Of a DNA stretch of 64,000 bases, positions 1 to 8,470 are shown piece after piece. The notes beneath the pieces are model-generated. The model saw only the letters and a list, made by a program, of their open reading frames with translations. It did not search any database and was not told where the DNA came from. This DNA is from Mesorhizobium kowhaii. Lineage in GTDB: Bacteria; Pseudomonadota; Alphaproteobacteria; Rhizobiales; Rhizobiaceae. The DNA lies in assembly GCF_003253745.1 (NCBI RefSeq), contig NZ_MZXV01000013.1, positions 124,001 through 188,000 on the forward strand, given 5' to 3'. The position numbers and the translations under genes are program-made. The first letter of the stretch is position 1. Each line of letters opens with the position of its first letter.

Positions 1-2
1 TG

Positions 3-65
3 AAGGGAAACGTGGTCGCCGCGGCCGCGACCCAACTCCGCCTAGGCAAACTCGTCAAAATGTGA
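3..65 (+). CDS. possible C-terminal end of a gene entering from the left
   Basis: An open frame runs from the window edge to a TGA at 63-65 and reads as a plausible protein tail (GNVVAAAATQLRLGKLVKM). Only 20 codons are visible, so neither family nor reality can be established. The neighbouring frame is also open for a similar length. Confidence 0.2.
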   Translation, partial: KGNVVAAAATQLRLGKLVKM

Positions 66-295
66 CTGCGTAGGCGGCAAGGGGGTACCGCCGCACCTCC
101 TTGTGGACCGCCCGGGATGTAATGCCAACAGACTTGACAGGTGTGGCATGATTGAACCGGCACAAGCGCACGTTTCCTTCTGTTCGATGAACAGCCGCTT
201 CTTGATCGTGTTTCATTCCGAACCCAAGTGCGACTGTCCCGACGGAGCTCAAGGGCTGCCTTTGGGTCGCTTCGGCCGCGTGACTTAGGCACCAC

Positions 296-469
296 TCACT
301 TCTTTCGCGGGAACACTTGCTCCCTAGAGTTCCCGGCTTGCACTTCCCCGAGTTTCGTGTTGGCTCTTTTGATCGCCTCCACCGTCCCAACCTGCAACTT
401 CTCAAGGAGCTTGATCTGGTTCTGGAGTTCCTCCTCAAGTTTCTTGTCGACTTCCTTGTCGGCGGCCAT
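296..469 (-). CDS. small charged coiled-coil protein
   Basis: A 57-residue protein with a strongly heptad-like, Lys/Glu-rich first half (KKLEEELQNQIKLLEKL), predicted to be a short coiled coil with no membrane segment. I chose the ATG at 469 because a GGAGAG Shine-Dalgarno sequence lies five bases upstream; a start 21 bases earlier would leave no good site. It is the last of three leftward genes (2028-1015, 909-562, 469-296) separated by roughly 100-base gaps, so it may be cotranscribed. I do not recognise the family. Confidence 0.5.
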   Translation of the reverse strand: MAADKEVDKKLEEELQNQIKLLEKLQVGTVEAIKRANTKLGEVQAGNSREQVFPRKK

Positions 470-561
470 TTCATCTCTCCATCCAATCATCGAGGCGCAA
501 ACTGACGCCTACGTCACTTCCATGCGGGGCGGGTTCCTCGCTTGCCAGTTTCCGCGAACTA

Positions 562-909
562 CTAATACAGATCGATAGGGTCGAGCCACCAGTCTTGCTT
601 GAAAGCGCCGGTGCCATCCTGATAAGCTACGAGAGCAATTCCCAAAGCCAACCCGGGCTGGAAACTTCCGATTTTCCACCCCGGCGGGATTCCGTCAGCA
701 GTCCAGCGCCCCGGCGCCCAACCTGACCGCTGGGCGGTCCTTTGACTGGCGCCCGTGCTGTCCTGCACAACCCAAGCCTCGAGCCACAGGGGTGTCCAGC
801 CTGCTTGGGGAAATGTCAACCCCATGTCGTCTGTCAACGGACCCTGCGGCCACTCGACCGCCTGCGAGCCGGCGTTTATATTTTGAGAATCATCCCAATT
901 GTGTGGCAT
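562..909 (-). CDS. hypothetical Trp/Gly/Pro-rich protein
   Basis: A 115-residue protein rich in Trp, Gly and Pro with no signal peptide or membrane segment, ending in an aromatic/acidic tail (WWLDPIDLY). The start is supported by GGAGAT about 11 bases before the ATG. The spacing of Trp and Gly resembles small beta-rich domains, but no family is recognised. It lies about 105 bases downstream of the 1015-2028 gene on the same strand, so both may belong to one transcript and a shared process. Confidence 0.5.
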   Translation of the reverse strand: MPHNWDDSQNINAGSQAVEWPQGPLTDDMGLTFPQAGWTPLWLEAWVVQDSTGASQRTAQRSGWAPGRWTADGIPPGWKIGSFQPGLALGIALVAYQDGTGAFKQDWWLDPIDLY

Positions 910-1014
910 GACATATCTCCAATCGCTTGAACAAGAGATCGTACGGCTCGTCGACTATATCATTTTTTGCGGCGCGATCCCACCCGGGAAAGCCCGGATG
1001 GTGTCACCCGACGG

Positions 1015-2028
1015 TCAGAGCGTCTTTTCCACTTCTGCGGCCGGTACAACAGCCTTTTCCGCGTCCGGTTCTGCTGTCTTCTCCATAGTGTTTATGCTCA
1101 CATGCGGCCACCGGATCGGTCCCGGCAGTCCGTCTCGCCGCGTAAAGAAATCCAGCAGCACGATCTGCAGATACTGCATGATAAGGCGCGGATTGCCGTA
1201 AGTATCGGTCTCTTCCAGTTCGTAAATCCAGAACGTCGATATCATCTCCGCGGCATTGGCCTGCCTGACTATAAACGGGATATTGACGATGCCACCCGTT
1301 TCGACCCTGGTGCTGACCTCTAGCTTCGTCGTCCACTTCACGGTGCCCGGTATGGCGCCGACCAGAAGCTTGTGCGGTTCCGTCGGATCAAAGACTCCCT
1401 TGAATGGATTTGCGTGGAAGTGAGCGTATGGCGCCAGATATGGGTTCGTCAGAGTCTGGTTGACACCAATTGGCAGCCCGTTGATCGCCGGAATCTTGGG
1501 CGGCGCGACCGACCGAGTGCCTGCGCCAAGGGCAAGCAGGGAATCGCCGTGCGGTATCGTACCCAACCGCGAAATATTGCAGTGCGGCTCGGCTTGATTG
1601 GTCATGAAGAGCCATAGACCAGGCTCATGGTGAATGGTGGTGTCCCGCTCGCCCTGTAGACCGCTAGCGGGAAAATCGTCAGCAGCGATCTGCTCGATCC
1701 GCTGCTCGTAGTCGAGCGCTACCACAATCTGGTCTGTATTAAAAGAAGGAGAGCCGCGCTGGATGCCACGGTTCTTGACCCCTTTGTCCACGAGAGTGAA
1801 CTTCAGCACTTCATTATATTGGTTCACCAGAAGCCGATAGTCTATGCCGCTCATGTCGGACACAAACGGAAGTGCGATTGCGTTCCAACCACGACCGATC
1901 ATGTCAGGCACGTTGCTCCAAGTCCCTGGAAGCACCTGAAGTACACCGAGATCGGGATCCCTGGGTCGCGAAAGCTCAATATGCCGAGATTGATACTTGA
2001 GTTGTTCTACTCTTTTAGTTGAGATCAT
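1015..2028 (-). CDS. conserved protein resembling heme-binding beta-barrel proteins
   Basis: A 337-residue soluble protein. Near the N terminus it has a GTW motif followed by GRGWN and a run YRLLVNQYNEVLKF; later come IHHEPGLW, TIPHGDS and a C-terminal RWPHVSINTM. This layout matches my recollection of bacterial proteins annotated as heme-binding beta-barrel (nitrobindin-like) proteins, but heme binding cannot be judged here. The ATG at 2028 follows GGGGGCAGGG. The residues after about position 320 are a low-complexity Ala/Glu tail. It heads a leftward run of three genes of unknown function. The family call is tentative. Confidence 0.6.
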   Translation of the reverse strand: MISTKRVEQLKYQSRHIELSRPRDPDLGVLQVLPGTWSNVPDMIGRGWNAIALPFVSDMSGIDYRLLVNQYNEVLKFTLVDKGVKNRGIQRGSPSFNTDQIVVALDYEQRIEQIAADDFPASGLQGERDTTIHHEPGLWLFMTNQAEPHCNISRLGTIPHGDSLLALGAGTRSVAPPKIPAINGLPIGVNQTLTNPYLAPYAHFHANPFKGVFDPTEPHKLLVGAIPGTVKWTTKLEVSTRVETGGIVNIPFIVRQANAAEMISTFWIYELEETDTYGNPRLIMQYLQIVLLDFFTRRDGLPGPIRWPHVSINTMEKTAEPDAEKAVVPAAEVEKTL

Positions 2029-2292
2029 CCCTGCCCCCAAAGAAATCTATACGCGCTTTAGAACAAGGCTATCGCTGGTGAAATATATCCAATAGTCAAG
2101 GGCCCACTTATTTTCTGCAATAATAGGTGACCAATAGATGAGAGTTTTAGGAAGTTTTACCTTGCGAAGCACGAACCATCTTGCGCGCCAAGCACCTACA
2201 GGCGGGACTTCAGTTTGTCCCGGCACTCACCCATCGCCAAAACGAAGCAAACCTCTGCACCTAGGCAGAAGATTGTATAATATACAAGGACT

Positions 2293-3117
2293 CTAGCCCA
2301 ATTTCAAGTAAACATTGTCGATCCGTCTACCGCTTCGGTAGGCAGCCTGTTGCCCGGCAAAAGCCCCGTGGCTGTAGCGGGGCCAATCCAGCGCCTGGCC
2401 GTGCTCGACCATCCATGAGGCCACGCTGGCGCCGTCCGCACGCCTGCAATCGCCTACGAAGCGGCCGTAGCGGTCCCAACTGACAAAGCTGCATTGGACA
2501 GGCCTCGATGCGGCCAAGAACCCGTCGAGTGCTGCCGCGGCCTTTGCACCGCACTGGTAGCGAAAGCCCATGGCGTCGTCGCATTGCTGGGCAGACTCGG
2601 GCGCATCGATGCCGTTGAAGCGGACACGCTGGCCGTGGATTTCGATCGTGTCGCCGTCGATGACGGAGGCGACGCCAGGGATCGGCGCAGGCTTCGATCC
2701 GATCCAGCTCGCTATGTTGAGATCGGGCACGCGATCGGTGTGCTGCAGGACGAACTGCACCACGTAGGCCGCCACCGCGGCCAGCGTCACGAAGACCAGC
2801 CGCTTCGGAATGCCTGCCAGGAGGCGTGCACGTCGAACCTTGGCGCCACTCCGCTTGCGCCATTGGGCAGACCGATTGTCGTATCTGTATTTGTCCAAGT
2901 CCCTCACTCCCCGAGGGCAGGATGCGACTGTTTCCGCTTGGAGTCCACCAAACGGGAACGCAACTCGGAGCGTGAGCGTTTCAACAGGCCGAAGTCGCGC
3001 TAAGTGGGGCTGTGGATGAGTTCTTTTCGTGAAAAGCCTACCCTTGCGTTCCATATAGAAACGGAACGCCACGCCCGCCTCGAAAAAAACGCCCGTCTGA
3101 GGGAGCTTCGATCTCAT
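2293..3117 (-). CDS. membrane-anchored thermonuclease-like (SNase) protein
   Basis: The C-terminal ~150 residues form a staphylococcal-nuclease-like domain: VIDGDTIEIHGQRVRFNGI followed by DAPESAQ, then a later DRYGRFVG. These supply the Asp, Arg/Glu and second Arg expected in active SNase-fold nucleases. Ahead of it is one hydrophobic segment (RLVFVTLAAVAAYVVQFVL), so the nuclease is probably anchored with its domain outside the cytoplasm. The first ~80 residues look unlike the rest. A TTG or GTG start near 2902, beside GAGGGA, would give a more typical protein of about 200 residues and is at least as likely. A paralogous domain is encoded at 10151-10726. Confidence 0.75.
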   Translation of the reverse strand: MRSKLPQTGVFFEAGVAFRFYMERKGRLFTKRTHPQPHLARLRPVETLTLRVAFPFGGLQAETVASCPRGVRDLDKYRYDNRSAQWRKRSGAKVRRARLLAGIPKRLVFVTLAAVAAYVVQFVLQHTDRVPDLNIASWIGSKPAPIPGVASVIDGDTIEIHGQRVRFNGIDAPESAQQCDDAMGFRYQCGAKAAAALDGFLAASRPVQCSFVSWDRYGRFVGDCRRADGASVASWMVEHGQALDWPRYSHGAFAGQQAAYRSGRRIDNVYLKLG

Positions 3118-3241
3118 GCGTCTTGGCTAGTGTTCGATCCTCATGCTCCGTTTCACGATGAGATCGATTGTTCGACCATCTTTGAGGGGATGACTTCACG
3201 CAAGCCGTAACTTCGGCAATTGCTAGCCAATGGCAGGCCTT

Positions 3242-3544
3242 TCAGCCAGGCTCGTTGATCAGCGGCACCTTGCCTTTCGGCCGACGGAACTTCCTCACCA
3301 GATGGACCGTCTCAGCGTCGACCGTGACGCGGCCAAGCGCCTGTACCGTTACCCGGCCTAGATCGTCGTCGACGTGAACAACCTCACCTTCGAACCTCAT
3401 TCTGTCCCCTGGCTTGGCGTTCGGATCGATGATCGAATAGGGAAAATTGGCGGTCGGGATACGCAGGGCCACGCGCTCCTCGATGCGTTTGCCCACCGTG
3501 GCGATGATCGCCACTCTGTCACCGATGCTAATATCCCGCGCCAT
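3242..3544 (-). CDS. hypothetical protein with small beta-barrel character
   Basis: A 100-residue protein with many short beta-prone stretches (GDRVAIIATVG, MRFEGEVVHVDDD, GRVTVQALGRVTVD) and a basic tail. This pattern resembles small beta-barrel or KOW/SH3-like folds, but no family is recognised. The start at 3544 (MARDISIGDRV) is preferred; a 15-codon extension upstream is Pro/Cys/Arg-rich and unlikely. It sits just downstream of a broken ribbon-helix-helix reading frame on the same strand. Confidence 0.5.
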   Translation of the reverse strand: MARDISIGDRVAIIATVGKRIEERVALRIPTANFPYSIIDPNAKPGDRMRFEGEVVHVDDDLGRVTVQALGRVTVDAETVHLVRKFRRPKGKVPLINEPG

Positions 3545-3621
3545 GCATACGCATCCCGGCCGCGGCTGGACCCGCTGGCAGGAGGGCACCGGCGACGCCG
3601 CGGACGGTCGTGGCCACGACG

Positions 3622-3714
3622 TTGATCGACGCCCGCGAGCATGTCCGGTTGAAGGCGGACCATGATCGGCACACCCTTTCCAGTTGGGGCTGGTCCCCGC
3701 CGTTTCTTTGATAC
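3622..3714 (-). pseudogene. remnant of a ribbon-helix-helix DNA-binding gene
   Basis: About 30 codons read SKKRRGPAPTGKGVPIMVRL followed by QPDMLAGVD. This matches the N-terminal pattern of small rhizobial RHH/CopG-like proteins (basic patch, then TGKGxPxxVRLQPDMLAxLD). After the last Asp the frame switches to Arg/Pro-rich nonsense, and the helices that normally follow are absent. A frameshift or deletion has therefore probably destroyed the gene. A genuine short variant cannot be excluded. Confidence 0.45.
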
Positions 3715-3939
3715 CACGGTTTCTTGCTTTGGAGAAGATCCGATGCCGAACACCTATGTTCGGGCAGCCGCCGAAGGCATGCCCAAGTCAACCGCAGGTC
3801 AGCGCTCGCCTTCACAGGCGCCGGCCTGGTCGCCCTAATCGGAGCCTCAGCGTCTAATGGTGCGTCAGCAAACCAGACTGAGCAGGTCGGCTTGTCAACT
3901 TTCTCCTTCTGCGCAATATTTTTTACGGGGAAGGGGACG

Positions 3940-4161
3940 ATGCGCGAACTGCCACGCAACATCGATGCCGACGTGGTGCTGGCCATTGGCCGGATGCTCG
4001 ACGACCATGCAAAGCTGGCGTCGGTCTCGCTCGCGGATTCGGTGCTGCAAATCCGCAAAGAGCACACAACCGCGCTCACCGACCTTGATATCGAGGAACT
4101 TGTGATCGAGATGGCCGCGTCTCGCGGGCTCGCTGTCCTACTTGACCGAACAGCAAAATAA
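3940..4161 (+). CDS. small helical hypothetical protein
   Basis: A 73-residue, mostly helical acidic protein (MRELPRNIDADVVLAIGRML). The start is well supported by a purine-rich GGGGAAGGGGACG sequence before the ATG at 3940. The frame is open further upstream, but that part lacks a good start and has unlikely composition. No family is recognised. Phage-type or regulatory roles are possible given the neighbourhood of other small orphan genes. Confidence 0.5.
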   Translation: MRELPRNIDADVVLAIGRMLDDHAKLASVSLADSVLQIRKEHTTALTDLDIEELVIEMAASRGLAVLLDRTAK

Positions 4162-4294
4162 GACGCGGAACCGAAGGGGGTTTTTTCACGCCATACGCAC
4201 CGGGCCGGTGGATACGCGGACTGGAGAGCTTTACAAGCCCGCACTAGAATAGGACTATTGTCCTTGGGTGGGGCGACTCTCAAAAGGTGTCGCG

Positions 4295-4546
4295 ATGGCT
4301 AGGACCAAACTTTCAAAGCAGCTTTCCCAGGCTGAAATCGACCGATTTCTGGCGGAGGCGGAGCGGCTTCACAAGAGCATCGTGCAGCCGCTGTTATCGC
4401 CAAGCTGCGAACACTATCGAGCGCTCCAGAGGACGCATGAAGCGCTGCTGAAGTCGATCCGAGAAATCACCGGCAAGGATGCGCCGTTCATCATGTGGAA
4501 CGGAACAGGGCCAGTGCGACCGCCTGCAGACTGGGTAGCCGGCTAG
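4295..4546 (+). CDS. small hypothetical helical protein
   Basis: An 83-residue protein with a long amphipathic helical region (AEIDRFLAEAERLHKSIVQP) and a Pro/Gly-rich tail. An AAGGTG Shine-Dalgarno sequence precedes the ATG at 4295; an ATG nine codons upstream is possible. It follows 3940-4161 on the same strand after 133 bases. No recognised family. Confidence 0.45.
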   Translation: MARTKLSKQLSQAEIDRFLAEAERLHKSIVQPLLSPSCEHYRALQRTHEALLKSIREITGKDAPFIMWNGTGPVRPPADWVAG

Positions 4547-4620
4547 GGACTTCAGTCTTAGTTGAGCTATCTCTAATATGAGAATAGCTTAGGCAGAGAG
4601 GCACAGATGTGGGCTGGGCG

Positions 4621-4655
4621 AGGACCCGTCGCTTCGCAAATGAGGTGGCGGGCCT
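4621..4655. repeat. hairpin repeat, copy 1
   Basis: A stem-loop whose arms are AGG(A)CCCGTCGC and GTGGCGGGCCT around the loop TTCGCAAATGAG. Positions 4623-4642 are identical to 5128-5147 (gacccgtcgcttcgcaaatg), and both copies are preceded by a similar G-rich run. The two stems differ at paired positions yet still pair through wobbles or a bulge. Confidence 0.55.
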
Positions 4656-5127
4656 TTGGATGGGGCGGCCCGGCACCCCTGCGGGTTGGGATGGGGCTAG
4701 GACACCGGGCCTAGCCGGCAGGATGTGCTCGCGAGGAACATCGCCGCCAGCTGGAGAGCATTTATGCGCCTTTGCTAATGTAAAGTGAAGCACCTAGTGA
4801 AGGAACGCAAAGGTCGCCGGCAACGAGGCGCTGATCGCTATTCTGGATCGCGGAAGCAGTCTGTGGTCCGGCACTCTTTTTGACAGAGGGCGCCGAGCCT
4901 TTACCGGCGGCGCTTTGAGGGAAAAGGCGCTGAGTAGTCAGCGTCGGACCTGGCGACCGCTTGGCAGGCGCCCTTTCAGGCAACCTTCAGCGTTCGCCGC
5001 GGGCCATCATCCAAAAGGCTGTATTCCAACAACTCTAGCGAGAGCGATACAAGGTGCGGTGGTGACCCGTAATGGGTCAATAGATTTTGGCACCGCAATT
5101 GCATTGACAGATTTGGGGTGGGGTGCG
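4656..5127. other. intergenic stretch, no supported gene
   Basis: No reading frame here has a convincing start, codon usage or protein-like composition. The open frames between 4491 and 5236 on both strands are short and Arg/Ser/Pro-rich. The only structure seen is the pair of hairpin repeats that flank it. Confidence 0.5.
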
Positions 5128-5159
5128 GACCCGTCGCTTCGCAAATGGAGCGGCGGGTC
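5128..5159. repeat. hairpin repeat, copy 2
   Basis: A ten-pair stem (GACCCGTCGC with GCGGCGGGTC, one G-T wobble) around the loop TTCGCAAATGGA. It shares a 20-base identical core with 4623-4642. The sequence change in the 3' arm relative to copy 1 keeps most of the pairing, which suggests selection on structure or a common mobile or RNA origin. Confidence 0.55.
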
Positions 5160-5554
5160 AGGTTTAGCATCCTTCTTCCTTCCAGATAGATAGCCCGCGC
5201 TCTGTCCCTGCCGCTATTGCCGTTCGTGTCGCGCACCGCCAGCGGGCTTTAGTCTCGGGCCAAAGCGGTCGGCCAAATTGAAACAACACCATCGCCAGCA
5301 GGCACGCTAGGAGGGCGGGCGGTGTGATCCGGCCTAACTGCATGCTGTCTTCGCCAATGAAGCGCTCGCCATATCGCCCAACCCAATATGGCGAGCACCC
5401 TGGTCAACCGACGATGAGGGGACTTGGTTCGTCGGCTTCGTGTTAATGAGCGGGAATTCCTTCTGTTGCGCTGTTGGGACCATTGCGCATCCTCATGGGA
5501 CTTCAGTCGCAATTGCGCGGCGAAGGACAACACTCGTCAAAAACTTCCGGTCTG
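5160..5554. other. intergenic stretch, no supported gene
   Basis: I see no credible coding region. Open frames at 5249-5533 (minus) and from 5424 (plus) have shadow-like Arg/Ser composition and no ribosome-binding site. No strong palindromes were noticed. Confidence 0.45.
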
Positions 5555-5710
5555 CTACAGCGGCTTCCCGGCGCGGATCATGGCCCGCGCAATCGCAAGC
5601 TCCGTTTCCGTCCTTGCGTTTTCTTTTCGGGTCATGTTGTCGGCGGCAATCAGCCGCTTCAGAGCCTTCACCTCGGCCTTGCGCTCACGCTTGGCCGTCC
5701 AATTCGTCAA
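5555..5710 (-). CDS. small basic helical protein with a TTG start
   Basis: A 51-residue frame (starting TNWTAKRERKAEVKALKRL, ending ARAMIRAGKPL) with strong helical and charged character. The TTG at 5710 follows GAGGAAG at seven bases, a good ribosome-binding site. No ATG is available upstream in this frame. It lies 134 bases downstream of the cyclase at 5845-7581 on the same strand. Family unknown; the Lys/Arg-rich helix could bind nucleic acid, but that is a guess. Confidence 0.4.
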   Translation of the reverse strand: MTNWTAKRERKAEVKALKRLIAADNMTRKENARTETELAIARAMIRAGKPL

Positions 5711-5844
5711 TGCTGGTCTTCCTCGATGTGGCCACCCCGTATCAACGGGCAGGCAGGCGTCTACCAGCGCAGCGGGCCGGACGACGGAGACAAATCGGCG
5801 CGGCTCTGGTTATGCAGCGCAAACTGCTCCGGCGGACGGCCAAC

Positions 5845-7581
5845 TCACGCCGGCAATCCGGCCTTGATGAGCCCTTCGCGGAGAAGCTCCCTGTCTTCGG
5901 CGTGTTCAAGGAGGACGCTCTTGCGCATGTACTCGGCTGTCGAGAAATCGGGTTGCAACCGTAGGATCTCCGCAACCGCTGCCTGTGTCTCTGCTGTCCG
6001 CCCAAGCTGGGCGTAGCACGCCGCGAGCCGCGCGAACGACCACGAGGTTGGCAGCGGCGTCTGCTTGAACGCCTGGGCGGCCTCTTCAAAGCGCCGAAGG
6101 GAAAAAAGGGCAATGCCGGAGAAAGGACGGTACCAGCGAGAACGCAATGGGTTAAGGCGATTGGCTGCCTCCAAACAAGTCAGTGCCTCTTCGGGCCTCC
6201 CTCGACAGGTCATCAAGCGACCCTTCATGAGCAGTCCGTCTGCATCGTTGGGGTTCAGTTCGAATGCCCTTCCGAGGTGTTGCTCGGCTTGGTCGTACTC
6301 ACGGCGGTTGAAGCAGATAGTCGATAGTATGCGGTGGCAGCGGCTCTCCAGGGGGTCAAGTTCGATCGCGTGCTTTGCCTCGATGAATGCCCTGTCCAGG
6401 ACTTCGACCGGTGCGGAGGCGAAACCACTCAGTGCCAGCTTGACGAATGCGCGATACGAATGCGCGACGGCATACCTGGGATCGAGCGCAACCGCCTTCT
6501 CGAACATCTCAAGGGCTTGCTGAATGGCAGTGTCCGCGTCACTGCGAAAGTGGGCCAAGCCGCGCAACAAGCAGTCGTAGGCAGCCAGGCTGGCCGTCGG
6601 TCTTTGCAGCACTTGTTGGAGCCTTGCATCTTCAATTCGCCCGACCAGCGTCGTCACGATCGTCTGCGCGACTTCGTCCTGCACAACGAAGATGTCATCC
6701 GGGCTTCGATCGTAGCGCTCGGCCCATAGGTGCGCGCCGGTCACGGCCTCGATAAGCTGCGCGGTGATCCGCAAGCGCGAGCCAGCCCGCCGTACGCTGC
6801 CTTCGAGAAGGTAGGACACGCCAAGCTGCCGTCCGATCTCGGCGAGGCTGGTTGGCTTGCCGCGAAAGGCAAACGAGGAGTTGCGGGCGATGACGAAGAG
6901 CGAACGGAAGCGAGCAAGTCCGGTGATGATGTCTTCGGTGATCCCGTCGCTGAAGTATGTCTCTTCGGGCTGGCCGCTCAAGTTGTCGAAAGGAAGCACC
7001 GCGATGGATGGCCTGTCAGGCAAGGCCAACGGCGCAGCGATTGCCGGACCCGGCTCCCTGGCCCAGCGCCAGACACGGACCGGCTGCGCGATGTTCTTCA
7101 GCGTGCGCTCGCCGGCGTCCTCGAAGGCAAGATCAGTCTTGCCGGCCAACTGCTTCTGCGCAGCGTCGGAAATGCAAATGCTCCCAGGTTCCGCCAGTGC
7201 CTCAAGCCTTGCAGCGATGTTGACGCCATCCCCGAGCAGGTCGCCGTCCTCCACGACAACGTCACCGACGTTGATGCCGATGCGGAACACGATGCGGCTC
7301 TCGGGCGGGACCTCCCGCTGATGCGCCGCCGTCCCCTCCTGCACGGCGACGGCACAGGCCACGGCATCGACAACGGAGCCAAACTCCACGATTGCGCCAT
7401 CCCCCATCAGCTTAACGATACGGCCTCGGTGGTCTGCGATCAGCGGGTCAAGCACTTGGGAGCGAAGGGTCCTGATCGACGCGAGTGTACGGGCCTCATC
7501 CGCTTCGATCAGGCGTGAATAGGCCACGATGTCGGCGGCCATGATCGCAGCGAGCCGCCGCTCCACCCGAACATTTGGCAT
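5845..7581 (-). CDS. class III adenylate/guanylate cyclase with TolB-like and TPR regions
   Basis: A 578-residue soluble protein that would make cyclic nucleotide from ATP or GTP. The N-terminal ~170 residues are a class III cyclase domain with metal Asp (AADIVAYSRL), the VKLMGDGAIVEF segment (Lys, Asp) and GDGVNIAARLE with the transition-state Asn and Arg; all key residues appear present. Next comes a TolB/FlgO-like segment (PSIAVLPFDNLSG, YFSDGITEDII, LLEGSVRR) and then several TPR-like helical pairs to the C terminus. No membrane segment is seen. AGGAAGG before the ATG fixes the start. Close relatives lie at 22393-24165 and 37124-39052. Confidence 0.9.
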   Translation of the reverse strand: MPNVRVERRLAAIMAADIVAYSRLIEADEARTLASIRTLRSQVLDPLIADHRGRIVKLMGDGAIVEFGSVVDAVACAVAVQEGTAAHQREVPPESRIVFRIGINVGDVVVEDGDLLGDGVNIAARLEALAEPGSICISDAAQKQLAGKTDLAFEDAGERTLKNIAQPVRVWRWAREPGPAIAAPLALPDRPSIAVLPFDNLSGQPEETYFSDGITEDIITGLARFRSLFVIARNSSFAFRGKPTSLAEIGRQLGVSYLLEGSVRRAGSRLRITAQLIEAVTGAHLWAERYDRSPDDIFVVQDEVAQTIVTTLVGRIEDARLQQVLQRPTASLAAYDCLLRGLAHFRSDADTAIQQALEMFEKAVALDPRYAVAHSYRAFVKLALSGFASAPVEVLDRAFIEAKHAIELDPLESRCHRILSTICFNRREYDQAEQHLGRAFELNPNDADGLLMKGRLMTCRGRPEEALTCLEAANRLNPLRSRWYRPFSGIALFSLRRFEEAAQAFKQTPLPTSWSFARLAACYAQLGRTAETQAAVAEILRLQPDFSTAEYMRKSVLLEHAEDRELLREGLIKAGLPA

Positions 7582-7799
7582 AAGTTGCCTTCCTGTGCAT
7601 CGCTAAGGCGAGCGCCCAATCTTCGCAGCTTCAAGTACGACCCGCAATCCGAACTGTAATGGGCACGCAAGGTCTCGCCGCGCGTCCAGCCCACTTCCAA
7701 CATGCAGTCGATGATCGCCTGAAAGCCTGGCTCCATGGCCTCCTGGCAGTCTAACGGGCGATCTGCGTAATCCTCTTGGTGCTTCGGCGGATTGATCAT
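7509..7799 (-). CDS. small protein, probably frameshifted in its second half
   Basis: A frame of 96 residues starting with MINPPKHQEDYADRPLDCQE after a GGAG ribosome-binding site. The first ~55 residues (EPGFQAIIDCMLEVGWTRGE) resemble small rhizobial proteins that end shortly after a WTRxEVxxAL-type helix. Here the reading continues into Arg/Trp/Ser-rich sequence and overlaps the start of the cyclase by 73 bases. I infer a frameshift that replaced the natural end. It follows the run of small genes at 7906-8853. Confidence 0.4.
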   Translation of the reverse strand: MINPPKHQEDYADRPLDCQEAMEPGFQAIIDCMLEVGWTRGETLRAHYSSDCGSYLKLRRLGARLSDAQEGNLCQMFGWSGGSLRSWPPTSWPIHA

Positions 7800-7905
7800 T
7801 TTCACTCCATGTCAGGCACATCACCATTGGTGAAAGCACCGTCGGCGGCCCATAGTCGCCAAGCGCCGGATCCGCGTCGCGACTCCATGCTATGACACCG
7901 ACATG

Positions 7906-8064
7906 CTATCCCGCCAGCGCCTTTGCCGTCCGGGTAGCTCGGTCCTCGCTCTGCTGATCCGTCGGGCCGTATGCGGTGAACAGCTCGCCATCCTCGCCGC
8001 GGTCGAACGCAACGACGACGATCAGCTTAGGCTTCTTCTGGCCGGGCAGGACGTGGTCTGACAT
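7906..8064 (-). CDS. 52-residue conserved-looking small protein
   Basis: The ATG at 8064 follows the TGA of the upstream gene (8067-8065) with no spacer, a strong sign of translational coupling. The protein (KPKLIVVVAFDRGEDGELFT, then AYGPTDQQSEDRATRTAKAL) has a beta-strand-rich core and an acidic, helical tail. It is too short for most gene-finding cut-offs. It is the fifth in a leftward run of small phage-type genes. Family not recognised. Confidence 0.6.
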   Translation of the reverse strand: MSDHVLPGQKKPKLIVVVAFDRGEDGELFTAYGPTDQQSEDRATRTAKALAG

Positions 8065-8268
8065 TCAGTGAGCCGCCGCTCGATGCGAGCGGAGTTCTTG
8101 CTCGATCGTGTTGATGGCCCTGTTGAGGACGTCGACCGCCTGGAGGTTGACGGCAAAGTCGATATCGCCCTCTGCCGTTTCAAATGTGAGCACGCCGAGC
8201 TTACGGTCGTCGTCGCTGATTGTGCCGGTTTTGATGCCGGTCGGCATGTAGGGAGGTTTCTTTAGCAT
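8065..8268 (-). CDS. small beta-strand/helix hypothetical protein
   Basis: A 67-residue protein starting MLKKPPYMPTGIKTGTISDD, with a predicted beta-rich middle (LGVLTFETAEGDIDFAVNLQ) and a C-terminal helix (DVLNRAINTIEQELRSHR). GGAGAAAGACCC precedes the ATG at 8268; the frame is open upstream but without a good start. It lies 13 bases after the 8282-8470 gene and directly abuts 7906-8064. No known family. Confidence 0.55.
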   Translation of the reverse strand: MLKKPPYMPTGIKTGTISDDDRKLGVLTFETAEGDIDFAVNLQAVDVLNRAINTIEQELRSHRAAAH

Positions 8269-8281
8269 GGGTCTTTCTCCT

Positions 8282-8470
8282 TCAAAGGTGACGATCGCCG
8301 TGCTCACGGTGTCCGAAGCAATACCAGTGCGGCAGATGCTTTGGCTTGGCGAACCCGAACGGCGCACGTTTTCCGCATCCAGCAAACTCGCAGGTATGGT
8401 TTTCGATCCGCGCTCGCTCGCGCGGAACTGCCGTCATGCCTTCGGCAAGTCTGGCCGGCTCGTCGCTCAT
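8282..8470 (-). CDS. small zinc-ribbon-like protein
   Basis: A 62-residue protein with HTCEFAGCGKRAPFGF followed by HWYCFGHREH. The Cys-x4-Cys and Cys-x2-His pairs could bind one zinc ion. Similar tiny C..C/C..H proteins are common beside phage and plasmid genes, where their role is mostly unknown. Its ATG overlaps the TGA of the preceding gene (ATGA at 8470-8467), so the two are probably translationally coupled. Confidence 0.6.
   Translation of the reverse strand: MSDEPARLAEGMTAVPRERARIENHTCEFAGCGKRAPFGFAKPKHLPHWYCFGHREHGDRHL

Noticed and set aside
4891..5236. small open frames around the hairpin repeats
   Set aside because: No ribosome-binding sites and Arg/Ser/Pro-rich translation; treated as non-coding.
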